Positions 1 through 11,373 of a stretch of DNA of 16,387 bases are shown here, in pieces; positions within the stretch are counted from its first letter, which is position 1; the number at the start of each line of letters is the position of its first letter. This DNA comes from an uncultured Opitutia bacterium. Its GTDB lineage: Bacteria > Verrucomicrobiota > Verrucomicrobiia > Opitutales > Coraliomargaritaceae. Under the pieces are notes generated by a model. That model was not told the DNA's origin, ran no database searches, and worked only from the letters and a program-made list of their open reading frames with translations. A program made the position numbers and the translations under genes. The stretch covers positions 1 through 16,387 of the forward strand of contig CALBPO010000182.1 in NCBI GenBank assembly GCA_937899295.1, written 5' to 3'.

Positions 1-180
1 GTATTTGGGGGTGAGAATCTTTTGACCAGTATGACGGGCATGGCACCTTACGGTATACTAGTCCCGATCCCTTTCTACCTTTACGAGGTCCTTGTTGGCG
101 TGGTCCAAGCACTTATTTTTACTCTCCTTGTTGCCATTTATATCGGCTTGATGACTAATCACGACGAAGAAGCGCATTAA
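1..180 (+). CDS. atpB: F0F1 ATP synthase subunit a, C-terminal part (partial at window start)
   Basis: Frame 1 is open from the first base to a TAA at 178-180 and gives the last 59 residues of the membrane-embedded a subunit, which forms the proton half-channels against the c-ring. The fragment opens with VFGGENLL, which aligns with the region just after the essential arginine of the a subunit (E. coli R210); the Glu at fragment residue 5 matches E. coli E219. The arginine itself should lie about five residues outside the window. The last membrane helix carries [13 protein letters not shown], whose Gln (fragment residue 36) matches E. coli Q252. The C-terminal tail is short, acidic and His-containing. 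It is followed by atpE after an 88-base gap, the normal operon order. The assignment is firm despite the truncation. Confidence 0.95.
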   Translation, partial: VFGGENLLTSMTGMAPYGILVPIPFYLYEVLVGVVQALIFTLLVAIYIGLMTNHDEEAH

Positions 181-268
181 ACTTTATATCCTTTCGGTGT
201 TCGGGACCATGTAGTAAGTCGTGGACGGCACAGAAAATCACTAAATACAAAACTCAACGTTAAACATT

Positions 269-487
269 ATGTTCAATCTAATCGCAGAAATCTCTGGAAA
301 TATCAACGTAGCAGCAGCAGCTATTGGCGTTCCTCTCGGCATTGGCCTCATTGGCTTTAAAGCTTGTGAAGCTGTCGGTCGCAATCCTGAAGCGGCGACT
401 AAGGTACTTGTGCAGTCGATTATCGCTATGGCTTTTGCTGAAGCGATCGTCTTCTTTGCCATCTTCCTTGGTAAGATGGCTGGCTAA
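269..487 (+). CDS. atpE: F0F1 ATP synthase subunit c
   Basis: This 72-residue protein is two hydrophobic helices joined by a polar loop, the proteolipid that oligomerises into the rotating c-ring. Helix 1 is Gly-rich (G20, G24, G26, G29). The loop GRNPE (37-41) is the conserved turn that contacts gamma and epsilon. E58 in helix 2 (AFAEAIVFF) is the ion-carrying carboxylate. In Na+-type c subunits such as that of Ilyobacter, a Gln sits 33 residues before this Glu and a Ser/Thr directly follows it; here those positions are I25 and A59, so proton coupling is inferred. There is no Shine-Dalgarno; the leader is A-rich. A strong hairpin follows the stop codon and may raise or set apart atpE transcript levels. 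Confidence 0.96.
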   Translation: MFNLIAEISGNINVAAAAIGVPLGIGLIGFKACEAVGRNPEAATKVLVQSIIAMAFAEAIVFFAIFLGKMAG

Positions 488-505
488 TCCACTCTTTAAG
501 AGTCT

Positions 506-549
506 TGCCGACGGTCCACGCTGGGCCGTCGGCACTTTTAAGATTATTT
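506..549 (+). terminator. Strong stem-loop with T-rich tail between atpE and atpF (internal terminator, attenuator or mRNA stabiliser)
   Basis: The left arm 506-517 (TGCCGACGGTCC) pairs with 523-534 (GGGCCGTCGGCA) around the 5-base loop ACGCT: 12 base pairs including one G-U. The stem is followed by CTTTTAAGATTATTT. This is the form of a rho-independent terminator, but it sits inside the operon, 18 bases after the atpE stop and 31 before the atpF start. Partial termination or 3'-end protection would give more atpE message, fitting the c subunit's high copy number. The structure is seen directly; its role is inferred. Confidence 0.75.
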
Positions 550-565
550 AATAACTCTCCTAATA

Positions 566-1225
566 ATGAAGGCCACTTTTATCACTTTGCTTTTCGCGTT
601 ATCTCTTCCGCTGGGACTCTTTTCGGCGGAAGACCTTCACGCTGATTCGCACATTAGTGCTAGCGCAGATGTCGAGCATACCGAAAGCGTTGAACCTGCG
701 GAAGGCGGGGGAGTGATCTCCGAACTGGCTGGTAATTTCGGTATTTCATGGCCAACACTTGTCGCGCAGATGGTTAATTTCTGCATTGTTGCACTGGTCC
801 TCTACAAATTTGCCGTCAAACCAATTGCTGCGACTTTGGATGAGCGCCAACAAAAAATTGCCGATGGTCTTCAGTATGCTGAAGAAATGAAAGTGCAACT
901 CGCTGCTGCTGAGCGTGAACGTGCCGATAAGATTAAGGAAGCCGCTGTAGCTGCACAAGCTATCCTGGCAGAATCTCGCGAACAGTCGAAGGAGATGATT
1001 GAACAGAAAACACAAGAAGCTGCGGCACAAGCTGAAGCAATCATCCGCAAGGCGAGCGAAGCGACTGAGTTGGAGCGCCAAAAGATGCTTTCTGATGTTC
1101 GTCAAGAAGTCGCGCGGCTCGTAGTCGCAACTTCCGCAACTGTATTGTCCCGTGATCTTTCAGATGCAGAGAAGCAAACGTTCTCTGATTCCGCTGCCAA
1201 AGAATTGTCTAGCGCTGGCAACTAA
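566..1225 (+). CDS. atpF: F0F1 ATP synthase subunit b, with signal-peptide-like N-terminal extension
   Basis: Subunit b is the peripheral stator stalk linking F0 to delta and alpha. The membrane helix lies at about residues 62-82 ([13 protein letters not shown] onward), followed by the typical [18 protein letters not shown] segment and a long Ala/Glu/Lys-rich coiled coil to about residue 190. At 219 aa it is longer than the usual 155-170. The excess is at the N-terminus: a hydrophobic stretch at residues 4-20 after a single Lys, a possible cleavage near A21, then a roughly 40-residue acidic, His-containing linker. Topology stays consistent, because the linker would be periplasmic before the stalk helix re-enters. 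An in-frame GTG at 713 (residue 50), preceded by GGAAGG at 700-705, would give a normal-length 170-residue b subunit. The annotated ATG has no Shine-Dalgarno but has CTCTCC at 555-560. Confidence 0.93.
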   Translation: MKATFITLLFALSLPLGLFSAEDLHADSHISASADVEHTESVEPAEGGGVISELAGNFGISWPTLVAQMVNFCIVALVLYKFAVKPIAATLDERQQKIADGLQYAEEMKVQLAAAERERADKIKEAAVAAQAILAESREQSKEMIEQKTQEAAAQAEAIIRKASEATELERQKMLSDVRQEVARLVVATSATVLSRDLSDAEKQTFSDSAAKELSSAGN

Positions 1226-1246
1226 GCGGCACATTTTTCTATTGAT

Positions 1247-1642
1247 ATGAAGCGCGACCAAAAGATCACCAAGTTAGCCAAGAAGCTCGTTGAGCTTTCG
1301 ATGGACAACGGAGTCGTGACTGAATCCAAAGTAGGCGAAGTCCTCACCGGCTTCCAGCAGGTGCAGCACCGTCATCACCTTGCAATCCTCAAGGCCTTCC
1401 TCAACTACCTTCGCCGTGAGGTCGCTCTTCAGACCGCGGTCGTTTCAACGCCAGTCGGGCTGAGCGGCGATGCACTGAGTGCGATTGAAGTGCAATTTTC
1501 AAAGCTTTACAACCGCCCAGTCAATGTGGTCACTCAACCAGACACTTCTTTGATCGCTGGCGTGCGTGTGCGCGTGGGCGACGATGTCTATGATGCGTCC
1601 GTAGCCGGTCGTCTTCAGCGCCTCGCTGAAAGTGTTAATTAA
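1247..1642 (+). CDS. atpH: F0F1 ATP synthase subunit delta (short form)
   Basis: Delta (OSCP in mitochondria) ties the b stalk to the top of the alpha3beta3 hexamer. The C-terminal half is clear: TSLIAGVRVRVGDDVYDASV followed by AGRLQRL matches the conserved delta signature (E. coli [24 protein letters not shown]). The protein has only 131 residues against about 177 in E. coli. The missing part is in the N-terminal helical domain that binds the alpha N-termini: only about 65 residues precede the C-terminal domain. No earlier in-frame start is available because atpF ends 21 bases upstream. There is no Shine-Dalgarno; TTTTTCT lies at 1234-1240. Position between atpF and atpA supports the call. 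Confidence 0.93.
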   Translation: MKRDQKITKLAKKLVELSMDNGVVTESKVGEVLTGFQQVQHRHHLAILKAFLNYLRREVALQTAVVSTPVGLSGDALSAIEVQFSKLYNRPVNVVTQPDTSLIAGVRVRVGDDVYDASVAGRLQRLAESVN

Positions 1643-1683
1643 CAACTCTCTAACCTTTATAATTCACTTACCATTAGTTTCTC

Positions 1684-3228
1684 ATGAGCTCTATAGTCGA
1701 ACAAATTGAAAACGAAATCGCTGGCTTCCAAGCTGGCGCTGTCAAATCCAACACCGGTCGAATCGTGGCCATCGCAGATGGCGTCGCCAAGCTTGAGGGC
1801 TTGTCCGGTGCAATGTACAACGAAATGATCGATTTCGGTCAGGGCGTCTTCGGAATCGCCTTGAATCTTGAAGAAGATGAAGTCGGTTGCGTTATCTTAG
1901 GCGACTACTCCAAGTTGAAGGAAGGTGATGAAGCCTCCACAACTGGCCGCCTACTTTCCGTACCCGTTGGCATGGGGCTTCTTGGCCGCGTGGTTGACGC
2001 GATTGGTAATCCAATCGACGGCAAGGGCCCAATCAACTCCAGCGAAACCTATCCAGTCGACCAAGTCGCACCTGGTATTATTCCACGTAAATCTGTCGAT
2101 CAGCCGATGCAGACGGGCATCATGTCGATCGACTCGATGATTCCCATCGGTCGAGGTCAACGCGAGCTTATCATTGGTGACCGCTCCACGGGTAAGACTA
2201 CCATTGCGATCGACACGATCATCAATCAGGCGAAGATCAACAACCAGCATCGTAACGAAGACGGAACTTTCCCAGAAAACTTTCGGCCTGTTTATTCAAT
2301 CTACGTTGCCGTAGGTCAGAAGAATTCGAACATTGCTCGCACCATTGCTGTCCTTGAGAGGGCCGGCGCAATTGAATACACCATTATCGTTGCTGCTTCT
2401 GCTGGTGACAATCCTGCCAACCAATACATCGCACCATTCTCTGGCGCATCGATGGGGGAGTTCTTCATGAACAATGGCATGGACGCGCTCATCGTCTATG
2501 ATGACCTTTCCAAGCAAGCGGTCGCCTATCGTCAAATTTCCTTGGTGCTGAAACGTCCATCAGGGCGTGAAGCGTATCCTGGTGATGTTTTTTATCTCCA
2601 TTCACGCCTTCTCGAGCGTTCGGCTCGTGTGAATGAGGATAATGGTAATGGTTCACTTACAGCGCTTCCGATTATTGAAACTCAAGCAGGTGACGTTTCG
2701 GCTTACATTCCTACCAATGTGATTTCGATTACCGACGGGCAGGTCTTCCTCGAGACTGATTTGTTTAATCAAGGCATCCGCCCAGCGGTATCGGTTGGTC
2801 TTTCCGTTTCTCGTGTTGGCTCTGCGGCCCAGATCAAGGCAATCAAGAAGGTAGCTGGTAAGGTGAAGCTTCAGCTCGCACAGTTCCGCGAGCTTGCAGC
2901 ATTCGCTCAGTTCGGTTCCGATCTCGACGCGAAGACAAAGGCTCAGCTTGAGCGTGGCGCACGTGTGGTTGAGCTCTTCAAGCAAACTGCTTTCAATCCC
3001 ATCCCTGTCGAAGTGCAGTCCTCTCTGATCTATGCTGTGCAAAATGGTTTCTTCGATGCGATTGATGTAGCAAAAATTGTTGAAGCGACTTCTAGCCTCC
3101 GCGAGTTCCTAGAAACTCGAGGCTCTAAGGTCATGGATGCAATCCGTAGCGACAAAGCAATTAGTGACGAATCCGAAGCAGCGTTAAAGTCATCACTCGA
3201 AGAGTGGAAGACTGGGTTCTCCGCTTAA
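1684..3228 (+). CDS. atpA: F0F1 ATP synthase subunit alpha
   Basis: Alpha is the non-catalytic nucleotide-binding subunit of F1, of standard size at 514 residues. The Walker A motif is GDRSTGKT at residues 165-172; most bacteria have GDRQTGKT, so S168 is a mild variation. The arginine-finger region [19 protein letters not shown] and the downstream [18 protein letters not shown] are intact. Between Walker A and the YVAVGQKNS strand there is a longer loop than in E. coli ([16 protein letters not shown]), of the type seen in mitochondrial alpha. The start is the first ATG that gives the conserved N-terminal helix; it has no Shine-Dalgarno and is immediately preceded by TTTCTC. The gaps to atpH and atpG are about 40 bases each. 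Confidence 0.98.
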   Translation: MSSIVEQIENEIAGFQAGAVKSNTGRIVAIADGVAKLEGLSGAMYNEMIDFGQGVFGIALNLEEDEVGCVILGDYSKLKEGDEASTTGRLLSVPVGMGLLGRVVDAIGNPIDGKGPINSSETYPVDQVAPGIIPRKSVDQPMQTGIMSIDSMIPIGRGQRELIIGDRSTGKTTIAIDTIINQAKINNQHRNEDGTFPENFRPVYSIYVAVGQKNSNIARTIAVLERAGAIEYTIIVAASAGDNPANQYIAPFSGASMGEFFMNNGMDALIVYDDLSKQAVAYRQISLVLKRPSGREAYPGDVFYLHSRLLERSARVNEDNGNGSLTALPIIETQAGDVSAYIPTNVISITDGQVFLETDLFNQGIRPAVSVGLSVSRVGSAAQIKAIKKVAGKVKLQLAQFRELAAFAQFGSDLDAKTKAQLERGARVVELFKQTAFNPIPVEVQSSLIYAVQNGFFDAIDVAKIVEATSSLREFLETRGSKVMDAIRSDKAISDESEAALKSSLEEWKTGFSA

Positions 3229-3268
3229 TCGCTGGCATTAGTCTTTTCTCCTCTCAACTCTGAAATAA

Positions 3269-5615
<2,347 letters not shown>

Positions 5616-5685
5616 TCGGCAGCAAGCTTCTGTATAAAAGAAATAGGAAGGAAGAAGCCATTTCCAAAATCCTAATTTAATCACA

Positions 5686-6096
5686 ATGATCACTCTAGAA
5701 ATCATTACACCCGATGCAAAAGTCCTCAGCACTGAGGCCAGTCAAGTCGTCTTACCGACCGAGTCGGGTGAAGCCGGTATTTTAACCGGGCACATTCCTA
5801 TTGTGACGAAGATCGTCGCTGGCGAGTTAAAGGTCATCAAGGAGAGCGGCACAGAGTTCATCGCCGTCGATCACGGCTTCGCTAAGGTCTTGGGTAATAC
5901 GATCTCCGTATTAACCGAAGCCGCCATAGACGTCGCCGAAATCGACCTCGGCGCAGTTGAACTGGCACAAACCAAAGCGCAAGAAGCCCTTCGTATCGCT
6001 GAGGAAGAGGGCGTCGATTACGAACAGCTTGAAGCCCTCGAAAAGAGTGTTCAGTTCCTCATCGCCCAGAAACTGGCCAAGGGCCGTAGAAGGTAG
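5686..6096 (+). CDS. atpC: F0F1 ATP synthase subunit epsilon
   Basis: Epsilon sits at the foot of gamma, couples it to the c-ring and can inhibit ATP hydrolysis. This 136-residue protein has the N-terminal beta-sandwich (MITLEIITPDAKVL, LPTESGEAGILTGHIPIV, VDHGFAKVLGNTISVLTE) and a two-helix C-terminal domain from about residue 88 to the basic end KGRRR. It closes the operon after a 70-base gap that holds a purine-rich AGGAAGGAAGAAG stretch about 30 bases before the start, too far to act as a Shine-Dalgarno. The stop codon lies inside the left arm of a hairpin at 6092-6122. Confidence 0.96.
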   Translation: MITLEIITPDAKVLSTEASQVVLPTESGEAGILTGHIPIVTKIVAGELKVIKESGTEFIAVDHGFAKVLGNTISVLTEAAIDVAEIDLGAVELAQTKAQEALRIAEEEGVDYEQLEALEKSVQFLIAQKLAKGRRR

Positions 6097-6122
6097 CAGC
6101 GTTCGGGACGAGCGATACTACC
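6092..6122. terminator. Hairpin between convergent atpC and helicase genes
   Basis: GGTAG (6092-6096, containing the atpC stop) pairs with CTACC (6118-6122). Inside, CGTTCG (6100-6105) pairs with CGAGCG (6109-6114) around a GGA loop, with one G-U. The two stems are separated by a symmetric 3 x 3 internal loop. There is no clear T-tract after it on either strand, so it may be a weak or factor-assisted terminator for the ATP synthase operon rather than a classical intrinsic one. The structure is seen; the function is inferred from its position between converging genes. Confidence 0.45.
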
Positions 6123-6133
6123 TGTTGTGCGAA

Positions 6134-8107
6134 TTAATAGCGCCGCGCCGGCGCGACCCTTAAGGTCTCATATCGACTCGGGTCGACTTCCTGGATAAAG
6201 CGGCTCGGGTTGAGACGCATGACTTGGTTGCCTTGGTTGTTGAGCATGGGATAGCTAAGGTAAAGCTCCTCCATGGCGCGTGTGACTGCGACGTAGAAGA
6301 GGCGCCGCTCTTCTTCGAGGTCTCCCTCATCAATTGTTCGTTTGAGCGGAAAGGTGCCGTCGGCGAGGCCGATCACAAAGACGACGGGGAACTCTAAGCC
6401 TTTAGCTTGGTGGATAGTCGTCAGACGTAGGCAGTTCCGCTGCTCTTCGGGGCTGCGCTCGTTGCTTTCGGAGGCGAGTAGCACTAATTGCGCGAGCATC
6501 TCTTCCATCGTTTCGTAGCGGCTGGCGAAGCTGACGAGGCTTTGCAGATCATCGGCGCGGTCCGTCCAGTTGGGGTAGATCTCACGGATGTAGCTGCTAT
6601 ACCAGCCATCAAGACCGAGCTGGATAATTTCTTCGGGTGACTGCTCGGTCAGCGCGGCGGAGATTTCTCGGATCGTCTCGGCGAGTGATGGCCACTCTTC
6701 CTTGGCATCGGCAGGCACTTTTTTGAGCACTTCTTCGGAGACGAGTACATCGCAGAAATTCTTTTCCAGCTTCTCGGCTCGTTCGCGGGTAAACTTATGG
6801 ATGCGTTCGGCAGTCTTGGGGCCAACTTTGGGTAGAAGACAGGTAAAACGAGCAAAGGCCGAGACGTCGGCAGGGTTGGAGGCGAAGCGAAGCTGGGCGG
6901 CGAAGTCCTTAATGTGGGCTTGTTCGAAAAAGCGCACACCGCTAGTGATCTGGTAGTCGATGTTCAGGCGGCTTAGTTCCATCTGTAAATCCATTGCCTG
7001 AAAGTGTGCGCGGTAGAGCACGGCTATGTCGGAGAGCTGGCGGCCTTCGTCAATCAGGCCCTCGATCCGCTCGATGATGAACTTAGCTTGTCCGCGTGTA
7101 TCCATGACAGGGACGAAGTAGGGGCGATCGCGTTTGGGTTTTACGGGACGTAGCTCCTTGGAGAAGCCTAGGCCCGAAGGCTGCGAGGCAAGCACGGCAT
7201 TGGCAAAATCGAGGATCTCGGGGGAACTGCGGTAGTTGGTCTCAATCTTGTGAATCTTCGCACCTGGGTGGCGCTCTTCAAACTGCATAATGTTGTCGAA
7301 GTCTGCGCCGCGCCAAGTGTAGATGCACTGCGCATCGTCGCCCACGGCCATGACTTGGTGGTGGCCAGCCAATTGGTCGACGATGTCGGACTGCAAACGG
7401 TTAGTGTCTTGAAATTCGTCGACAAGAACATGCTTAAAACGGTCTTGGTATTGCCGACGAATCTCCGGGTGCTCGCGGAGGAGCTTCAGAAAGTATTCCA
7501 GCAGATCATCGTAATCGACTACTTGCTGGTCGAGCTTGGCTTTCATGTAAGCCTTGTAGAATTGATCGATCTTCGATGCCATGCCGTCGAGAAAAGGGTA
7601 ACGATTGTCAGCTTCTTCGCGCGGCGGGCGGCAGGTGTTGCGAGCGTAGCTGATCAGATCAGCGATGACTTTGGGTTTCGGGTTGTTCTTGGTTTTGATG
7701 AACTTGCCATCGGTCGCCTGAATGACGTTTTTTAGAATCGATTCTGCTTCGCCCTGATCGAGGATGGTGTAGTTACGTTGGAGCCCGACGAGGTCACCGT
7801 GCACGCGAAGGATCCGTTGAGCGATACTGTGGAAGGTGCCACCCCAAAGTGCGCGGCGAGGAACCCCAGTGAGGTCTTCGACCCGTTCCAGCATCTCACG
7901 GGAGGCTTTATTGGTGAAGGTGAGTAGGAGGATCTCGTAAGCTTGCACGCCCTGGTGTAGGAGGTAAGCCACGCGATAGGTGAGGGTGCGTGTCTTGCCC
8001 GAACCCGCACCAGCTAAGACGAGGGCTGGCCCCGGGGGTGCGGTCACAGCGGCGTATTGCTCTACGTTAAGTTCGGCTTTAAAATCGATTTCTGGAAAAG
8101 GAGACAT
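6134..8107 (-). CDS. uvrD: UvrD/PcrA-family superfamily 1A DNA helicase
   Basis: An ATP-dependent 3'-5' DNA helicase of the kind used in nucleotide-excision and mismatch repair and in clearing recombination intermediates. The SF1 motifs occur in order: Q motif (LNVEQYAAV), I AGAGSGKT at 32-39, Ia [18 protein letters not shown] at about 227-233, [16 protein letters not shown] at about 255-267, [10 protein letters not shown] near 290, [16 protein letters not shown] near 563-577 and [12 protein letters not shown] near 606-615. Motif III has AQC where DQS is usual. At 657 residues it is shorter than UvrD/PcrA (about 720): it ends about 45 residues after motif VI and lacks the C-terminal Tudor-like region. 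It converges with atpC (37-base gap) and diverges from menF. No Shine-Dalgarno precedes the ATG. Confidence 0.93.
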   Translation of the reverse strand: MSPFPEIDFKAELNVEQYAAVTAPPGPALVLAGAGSGKTRTLTYRVAYLLHQGVQAYEILLLTFTNKASREMLERVEDLTGVPRRALWGGTFHSIAQRILRVHGDLVGLQRNYTILDQGEAESILKNVIQATDGKFIKTKNNPKPKVIADLISYARNTCRPPREEADNRYPFLDGMASKIDQFYKAYMKAKLDQQVVDYDDLLEYFLKLLREHPEIRRQYQDRFKHVLVDEFQDTNRLQSDIVDQLAGHHQVMAVGDDAQCIYTWRGADFDNIMQFEERHPGAKIHKIETNYRSSPEILDFANAVLASQPSGLGFSKELRPVKPKRDRPYFVPVMDTRGQAKFIIERIEGLIDEGRQLSDIAVLYRAHFQAMDLQMELSRLNIDYQITSGVRFFEQAHIKDFAAQLRFASNPADVSAFARFTCLLPKVGPKTAERIHKFTRERAEKLEKNFCDVLVSEEVLKKVPADAKEEWPSLAETIREISAALTEQSPEEIIQLGLDGWYSSYIREIYPNWTDRADDLQSLVSFASRYETMEEMLAQLVLLASESNERSPEEQRNCLRLTTIHQAKGLEFPVVFVIGLADGTFPLKRTIDEGDLEEERRLFYVAVTRAMEELYLSYPMLNNQGNQVMRLNPSRFIQEVDPSRYETLRVAPARRY

Positions 8108-8265
8108 ATTTGTAAGAAGTTAGAAGTTAGAACTTAGGCTGGGGCAAATTCTTAATCGTTTTCATGCTTTTAAACTGAGTCCTCTCCGCGCTCAGGATTA
8201 GGAGTGAGATTAAAACAAACAAGACGGAGGTTGCGGTTTCACGCATCTTGATTTCTCTCCTTTGA
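8108..8265. other. Divergent intergenic region between the helicase gene and menF
   Basis: The 158 bases must hold promoters for both genes. I see a heptamer repeat next to the helicase start, a short dyad CTGAG/CTCAG at 8175-8179 and 8191-8195, and a pyrimidine tract TTTCTCTCCTTT at 8252-8263 just before menF. No convincing -35/-10 pair could be assigned on either strand, and no gene is evident. Confidence 0.5.
8115..8135. repeat. Three tandem heptamers AGAAGTT (third copy AGAACTT)
   Basis: AGAAGTT occurs at 8115-8121 and 8122-8128, followed by AGAACTT at 8129-8135 with one change. The change makes a dyad, AAGTT-AG-AACTT, at 8124-8135. The array begins 8 bases upstream of the helicase ATG, so it lies in that gene's leader or promoter. 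It may be a binding site or simply a slippage product. Confidence 0.7.
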
Positions 8266-9693
8266 ATGCAAATTATTCCCTCCAGTATGTTACCTGAGCG
8301 CGATGAGGGCGCGCTACGTCAATTTCTAGAGGCTTGCCGCGATACGGCGCGGGCCAAGGGGCATTTTCAGATCGCAAGTATCTCGCTGGCAGTAAAGCAT
8401 ATTGCGCCGCTGGCGGTGCTGCAGTCAATCTACGAGCCTGAAGAGTTACATTGCTATATCGAACGGGCAGCTGACGACGAAGCGGTCGCCGCGGCTGAGG
8501 CGGTGGTACAGGGGCGATTCAATGGAGTTGAGCGTTTCGCTTTGGTCAAAGCCTTTGCCGAAGAGATACTAGAGAACACCATTGCGGTGGGTGATCTAAG
8601 CGAAGCTTTTACCGGCCCGCACTTTTTTACCGCGTTTAGTTTTGATGATTCCGTCCCGGAAGGAGCCGCCTTTCCTGCCGCCACCGTGTTTCTCCCGCGC
8701 TGGCAAGTGTCTCGCTCAAAAGGCAAATATGGTGCGGTCGCTAATCTCAAAATCGAAGCCGATACCGATATCGATAGCTTGGTTGTGCGAGTTTGGGGAG
8801 CTTATCGTAAGTTTGGCGCCTTTGACTATCTGCCAAACGAGGTAAAAGAGCCATCGCCCCAGCCAAAGATTGAGTCGCGTCGCAAGCTGGCGTCAGGGGT
8901 GTATCCTAATGCCGTTGAATGTGCGCTCGAAGCGATCAAGGAGGGTGCCTATGAAAAGATTGTGCTGGCGCGCAGTATCGAATTGCTTGGGGATCGCCCA
9001 TGGCAGCCGCTCGATGCCTTGAACCGCCTGCGGGAGCGTTTCGCGGGCTGCTTCACCTTTTCTTTTTCGGGAGATACGTCCAGTAGCTTTATCGGGGCGA
9101 CGCCCGAGCGCCTGCTTCAGATAAGACACGGCCGCTTGTTGACCGAGGCGATCGCTGGTTCTGCGCCACGTGGGCAGACCGCCAGCGAGGACGCTAAACA
9201 TGCCCGCGCTTTACTCGAAAGTGGCAAAGATCTGCGCGAACACATCTGCGTGCGCGATTCCATCCTCCGGCGTCTCGAAAAAGTCGGTGTCGAGGGCAAG
9301 GCCGAGTCCAATCCTCAGCTGTTACTCCTTGCAAATGTTCAACACCTAAGGACTCGGATCGAAGCAGAAGTGGGCGAGGCTGTTCATCTGCTCGACATTT
9401 TACCCGAAATGCACCCGACTCCAGCTGTAGGTGGATCCCCGCGTGAAGCGGCGCTACCCTGCATTGCCGACTTGGAGCAAATCGACCGCGGCCTATACGC
9501 GGGTGTGGTCGGGTGGTTCAATCACCTAAACGAGGGCGAAATGGTGGTCGGCATTCGTTCCGCATTGATCGAGGGTAAAAAGGCTTGCCTCTATGCAGGC
9601 GCGGGCATTGTCGAAGGCTCCGATCCCGATAAAGAGATGCGCGAGACTGAGATGAAACTAGGTGCTTTGCTCGACGTACTCTCCAGTTCATAA
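8266..9693 (+). CDS. menF: Isochorismate synthase (menaquinone pathway)
   Basis: Converts chorismate to isochorismate, the committed entry to menaquinone, or to siderophores in some bacteria. The C-terminal chorismate-binding domain covers about residues 210-470. It contains K231 in [11 protein letters not shown] and E281 in GATPERLL, spaced 50 residues apart exactly as the catalytic K190 and E240 of E. coli MenF. It also has [33 protein letters not shown] and [15 protein letters not shown], the last typical of isochorismate synthases and related chorismate-using enzymes. The N-terminal 200 residues are the less conserved part. The length (475 aa) is normal for MenF/DhbC. No other men gene is in the window, so menaquinone rather than siderophore use is inferred. 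The leader lacks a Shine-Dalgarno and has a pyrimidine tract. Confidence 0.93.
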   Translation: MQIIPSSMLPERDEGALRQFLEACRDTARAKGHFQIASISLAVKHIAPLAVLQSIYEPEELHCYIERAADDEAVAAAEAVVQGRFNGVERFALVKAFAEEILENTIAVGDLSEAFTGPHFFTAFSFDDSVPEGAAFPAATVFLPRWQVSRSKGKYGAVANLKIEADTDIDSLVVRVWGAYRKFGAFDYLPNEVKEPSPQPKIESRRKLASGVYPNAVECALEAIKEGAYEKIVLARSIELLGDRPWQPLDALNRLRERFAGCFTFSFSGDTSSSFIGATPERLLQIRHGRLLTEAIAGSAPRGQTASEDAKHARALLESGKDLREHICVRDSILRRLEKVGVEGKAESNPQLLLLANVQHLRTRIEAEVGEAVHLLDILPEMHPTPAVGGSPREAALPCIADLEQIDRGLYAGVVGWFNHLNEGEMVVGIRSALIEGKKACLYAGAGIVEGSDPDKEMRETEMKLGALLDVLSSS

Positions 9694-9772
9694 TGGATGA
9701 GTGATTTCAAATCTCAGCGCTTGTCGCGCTTCGTCTAAGTACTAACTTAAAAATACCTAAATATTAAAAATT

Positions 9773-11233
9773 ATGGCAAAAGATTGGCTTGAAGGGATCG
9801 AAGATGAATACGACGTTGTAGTCGTGGGCTCCGGTTTAGGCGGACTGACTGGGGCGAACTATCTTGCGAAAAATGGACACAAGGTGCTGCTACTGGAGCA
9901 TCATTACCAATTCGGCGGCCTCGCTACTTGGTTCAAGCGCCCGGGTGGCCACATTTTCGATATCTCCCTACACGGCTTCCCTTATGGGATGGTCAAAAGT
10001 TGTCGTAAGTATTGGACCAAAGAGATCGCCGACTCAATTCATCAGCTCAAGGACGTTCGCTTCATCAACCCGCAGATGAATGTTTGGACATCTTTTGATC
10101 GCGAAGACTTCACTAATATTTTGGTCAACGACTTCAAGGTAGACCGCGAGAAAGTGGAGGCTTTCTACACGCATCTGCGCCAGATGAACTTCTATGATGA
10201 TAACACGCAGACTACGGGTGAAATGTTCGAAGAGTTTTTCCCAGGGCGCAGCGATGTGCACCGTCTTTTGATGGAGCCGATTTCCTACGCCAATGGATCG
10301 CACGTTGATGACCCAGCTATCACTTACGGCATTGTCTTTTCCAACTTCATGAGTAAGGGGGTCTTCACCTTCCAGGGCGGTACTGACACCCTAATTAAAA
10401 AAATGGTAGCCGAGCTTAAAAATAACGGCTGCGAGGTACGCAAATGCGCACTCGTCGAGGGCGTCGATGTGGACGATAAGAAAGTCGTCGGTATCCGCGT
10501 ACGCAGCCAGAATACGGGCGAAGAAGAATTCCCCGTTCGTCGCATAAAATGTAAGGCGGTACTCTCCAACGCAAACGTACGCAACACGATCGAATACCTC
10601 GTGGGCGAAAATAAGTTTAGCGAAGACTTCGTCGCCGAGGCTAAAGCTGTGCGTAACAATACCAGCTCTTGCCAAGTCTACATGGGCATCAAAAAGGGCG
10701 AAACGATTCCGAATATCGGCGACCTCGTCTTCACCTCTAAAGCGGCCGAGTATTCCATCGGCGAGCTGACCTCGATCAAAACGAGCAGCCACACCTTTTC
10801 GGTTTACTATCCAGAGACGCGCCCGCATCTCTCCCAAGATCGTTACACCGTGGTGGCCTCGCTTAACGCCCAATGGGATGAGTGGAACGACCTCTCCGAA
10901 GAGGAATATCAGGCCGAAAAAGCCCGCATGTGCGAAGAGTGCGTCAGTAGCCTGGAGTCTTTTATTCCTGGCGTGCGCGACAAGATTGATCACATCGAAG
11001 CGGCGACTCCACGCACAGTGAACTACTACACTAAGTCGATGCAGGGCACTTCTTTTGGCACCAAGTTTGAAGGTCTCAAGGTCTCGATGGAGCTCTCCGA
11101 CCAGATCGAAGGCCTTTATCACGCTGGTTCCGTCGGTATCATTATGTCTGGCTGGCTTGGCACTATGAATTATGGCGTCATTACTGCCAACAAGATGGAC
11201 AAGTGGCTCTACGAAAAAGCAAAGGCTGTTTAG
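9773..11233 (+). CDS. FAD-dependent oxidoreductase, CrtI/phytoene desaturase-like (COG1233 type)
   Basis: A 486-residue flavoprotein of the carotenoid desaturase/isomerase and retinol saturase superfamily. The N-terminal Rossmann dinucleotide motif is [19 protein letters not shown], with GxGxxG at 19-24. E42 ends the second strand, and FGGLATWF continues the FAD-binding region. The C-terminal FAD-contacting segment is [34 protein letters not shown] in the middle is also typical of the family. There is no signal peptide. The substrate cannot be read from sequence: no crtB or other carotenoid gene is nearby. It follows menF by 79 bases with a small AGCGC/GCGCT dyad between (9716-9730), so co-transcription is possible. 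The leader is A/T-rich without a Shine-Dalgarno. Confidence 0.88.
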   Translation: MAKDWLEGIEDEYDVVVVGSGLGGLTGANYLAKNGHKVLLLEHHYQFGGLATWFKRPGGHIFDISLHGFPYGMVKSCRKYWTKEIADSIHQLKDVRFINPQMNVWTSFDREDFTNILVNDFKVDREKVEAFYTHLRQMNFYDDNTQTTGEMFEEFFPGRSDVHRLLMEPISYANGSHVDDPAITYGIVFSNFMSKGVFTFQGGTDTLIKKMVAELKNNGCEVRKCALVEGVDVDDKKVVGIRVRSQNTGEEEFPVRRIKCKAVLSNANVRNTIEYLVGENKFSEDFVAEAKAVRNNTSSCQVYMGIKKGETIPNIGDLVFTSKAAEYSIGELTSIKTSSHTFSVYYPETRPHLSQDRYTVVASLNAQWDEWNDLSEEEYQAEKARMCEECVSSLESFIPGVRDKIDHIEAATPRTVNYYTKSMQGTSFGTKFEGLKVSMELSDQIEGLYHAGSVGIIMSGWLGTMNYGVITANKMDKWLYEKAKAV

Positions 11234-11270
11234 ATTAGCCGTATGGCTTGCATGCCCGCCCACACCCACA

Positions 11271-11298
11271 ATCGCTTCACTTAGAGCTGATAAGCGAT
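11271..11298 (+). terminator. Weak stem-loop downstream of the FAD oxidoreductase
   Basis: ATCGCTT (11271-11277) pairs with AAGCGAT (11292-11298), a 7-bp stem with a 14-base loop, 38 bases after the stop codon. There is no T-tract directly behind it, although TTTCTCTTTT occurs about 22 bases later. A possible transcription end; weak evidence. Confidence 0.3.
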
Positions 11299-11373
11299 GG
11301 CGACTAGTCGAGGGAAAAAATTTCTCTTTTGTGGGAAAATTTGAAAAGGGGAGTCGCGAATTCCCAATTATTA

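Noticed and set aside
181..268. Promoter or hairpin in the atpB-atpE gap
   Set aside because: I looked for a promoter that could boost atpE and for a stem-loop; only short imperfect complementarities were found.
7250..7735. A 161-codon plus-strand frame inside the helicase gene
   Set aside because: It is antisense to helicase motifs II to IV and its sequence has no family features; it is best explained by the codon structure of the opposite strand.
10391..11269. A 292-codon open frame on the minus strand opposite the FAD oxidoreductase gene
   Set aside because: It lies almost wholly antisense to a gene with clear FAD-binding motifs at both ends, shows no recognisable motif, and has no promoter or ribosome-binding site. 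It is a shadow of the real gene.
11301..11310. Perfect palindrome CGACTAGTCG between the oxidoreductase and marR genes
   Set aside because: A single 10-bp self-complementary site with no partner copies; this is expected by chance and has no loop to form a hairpin.
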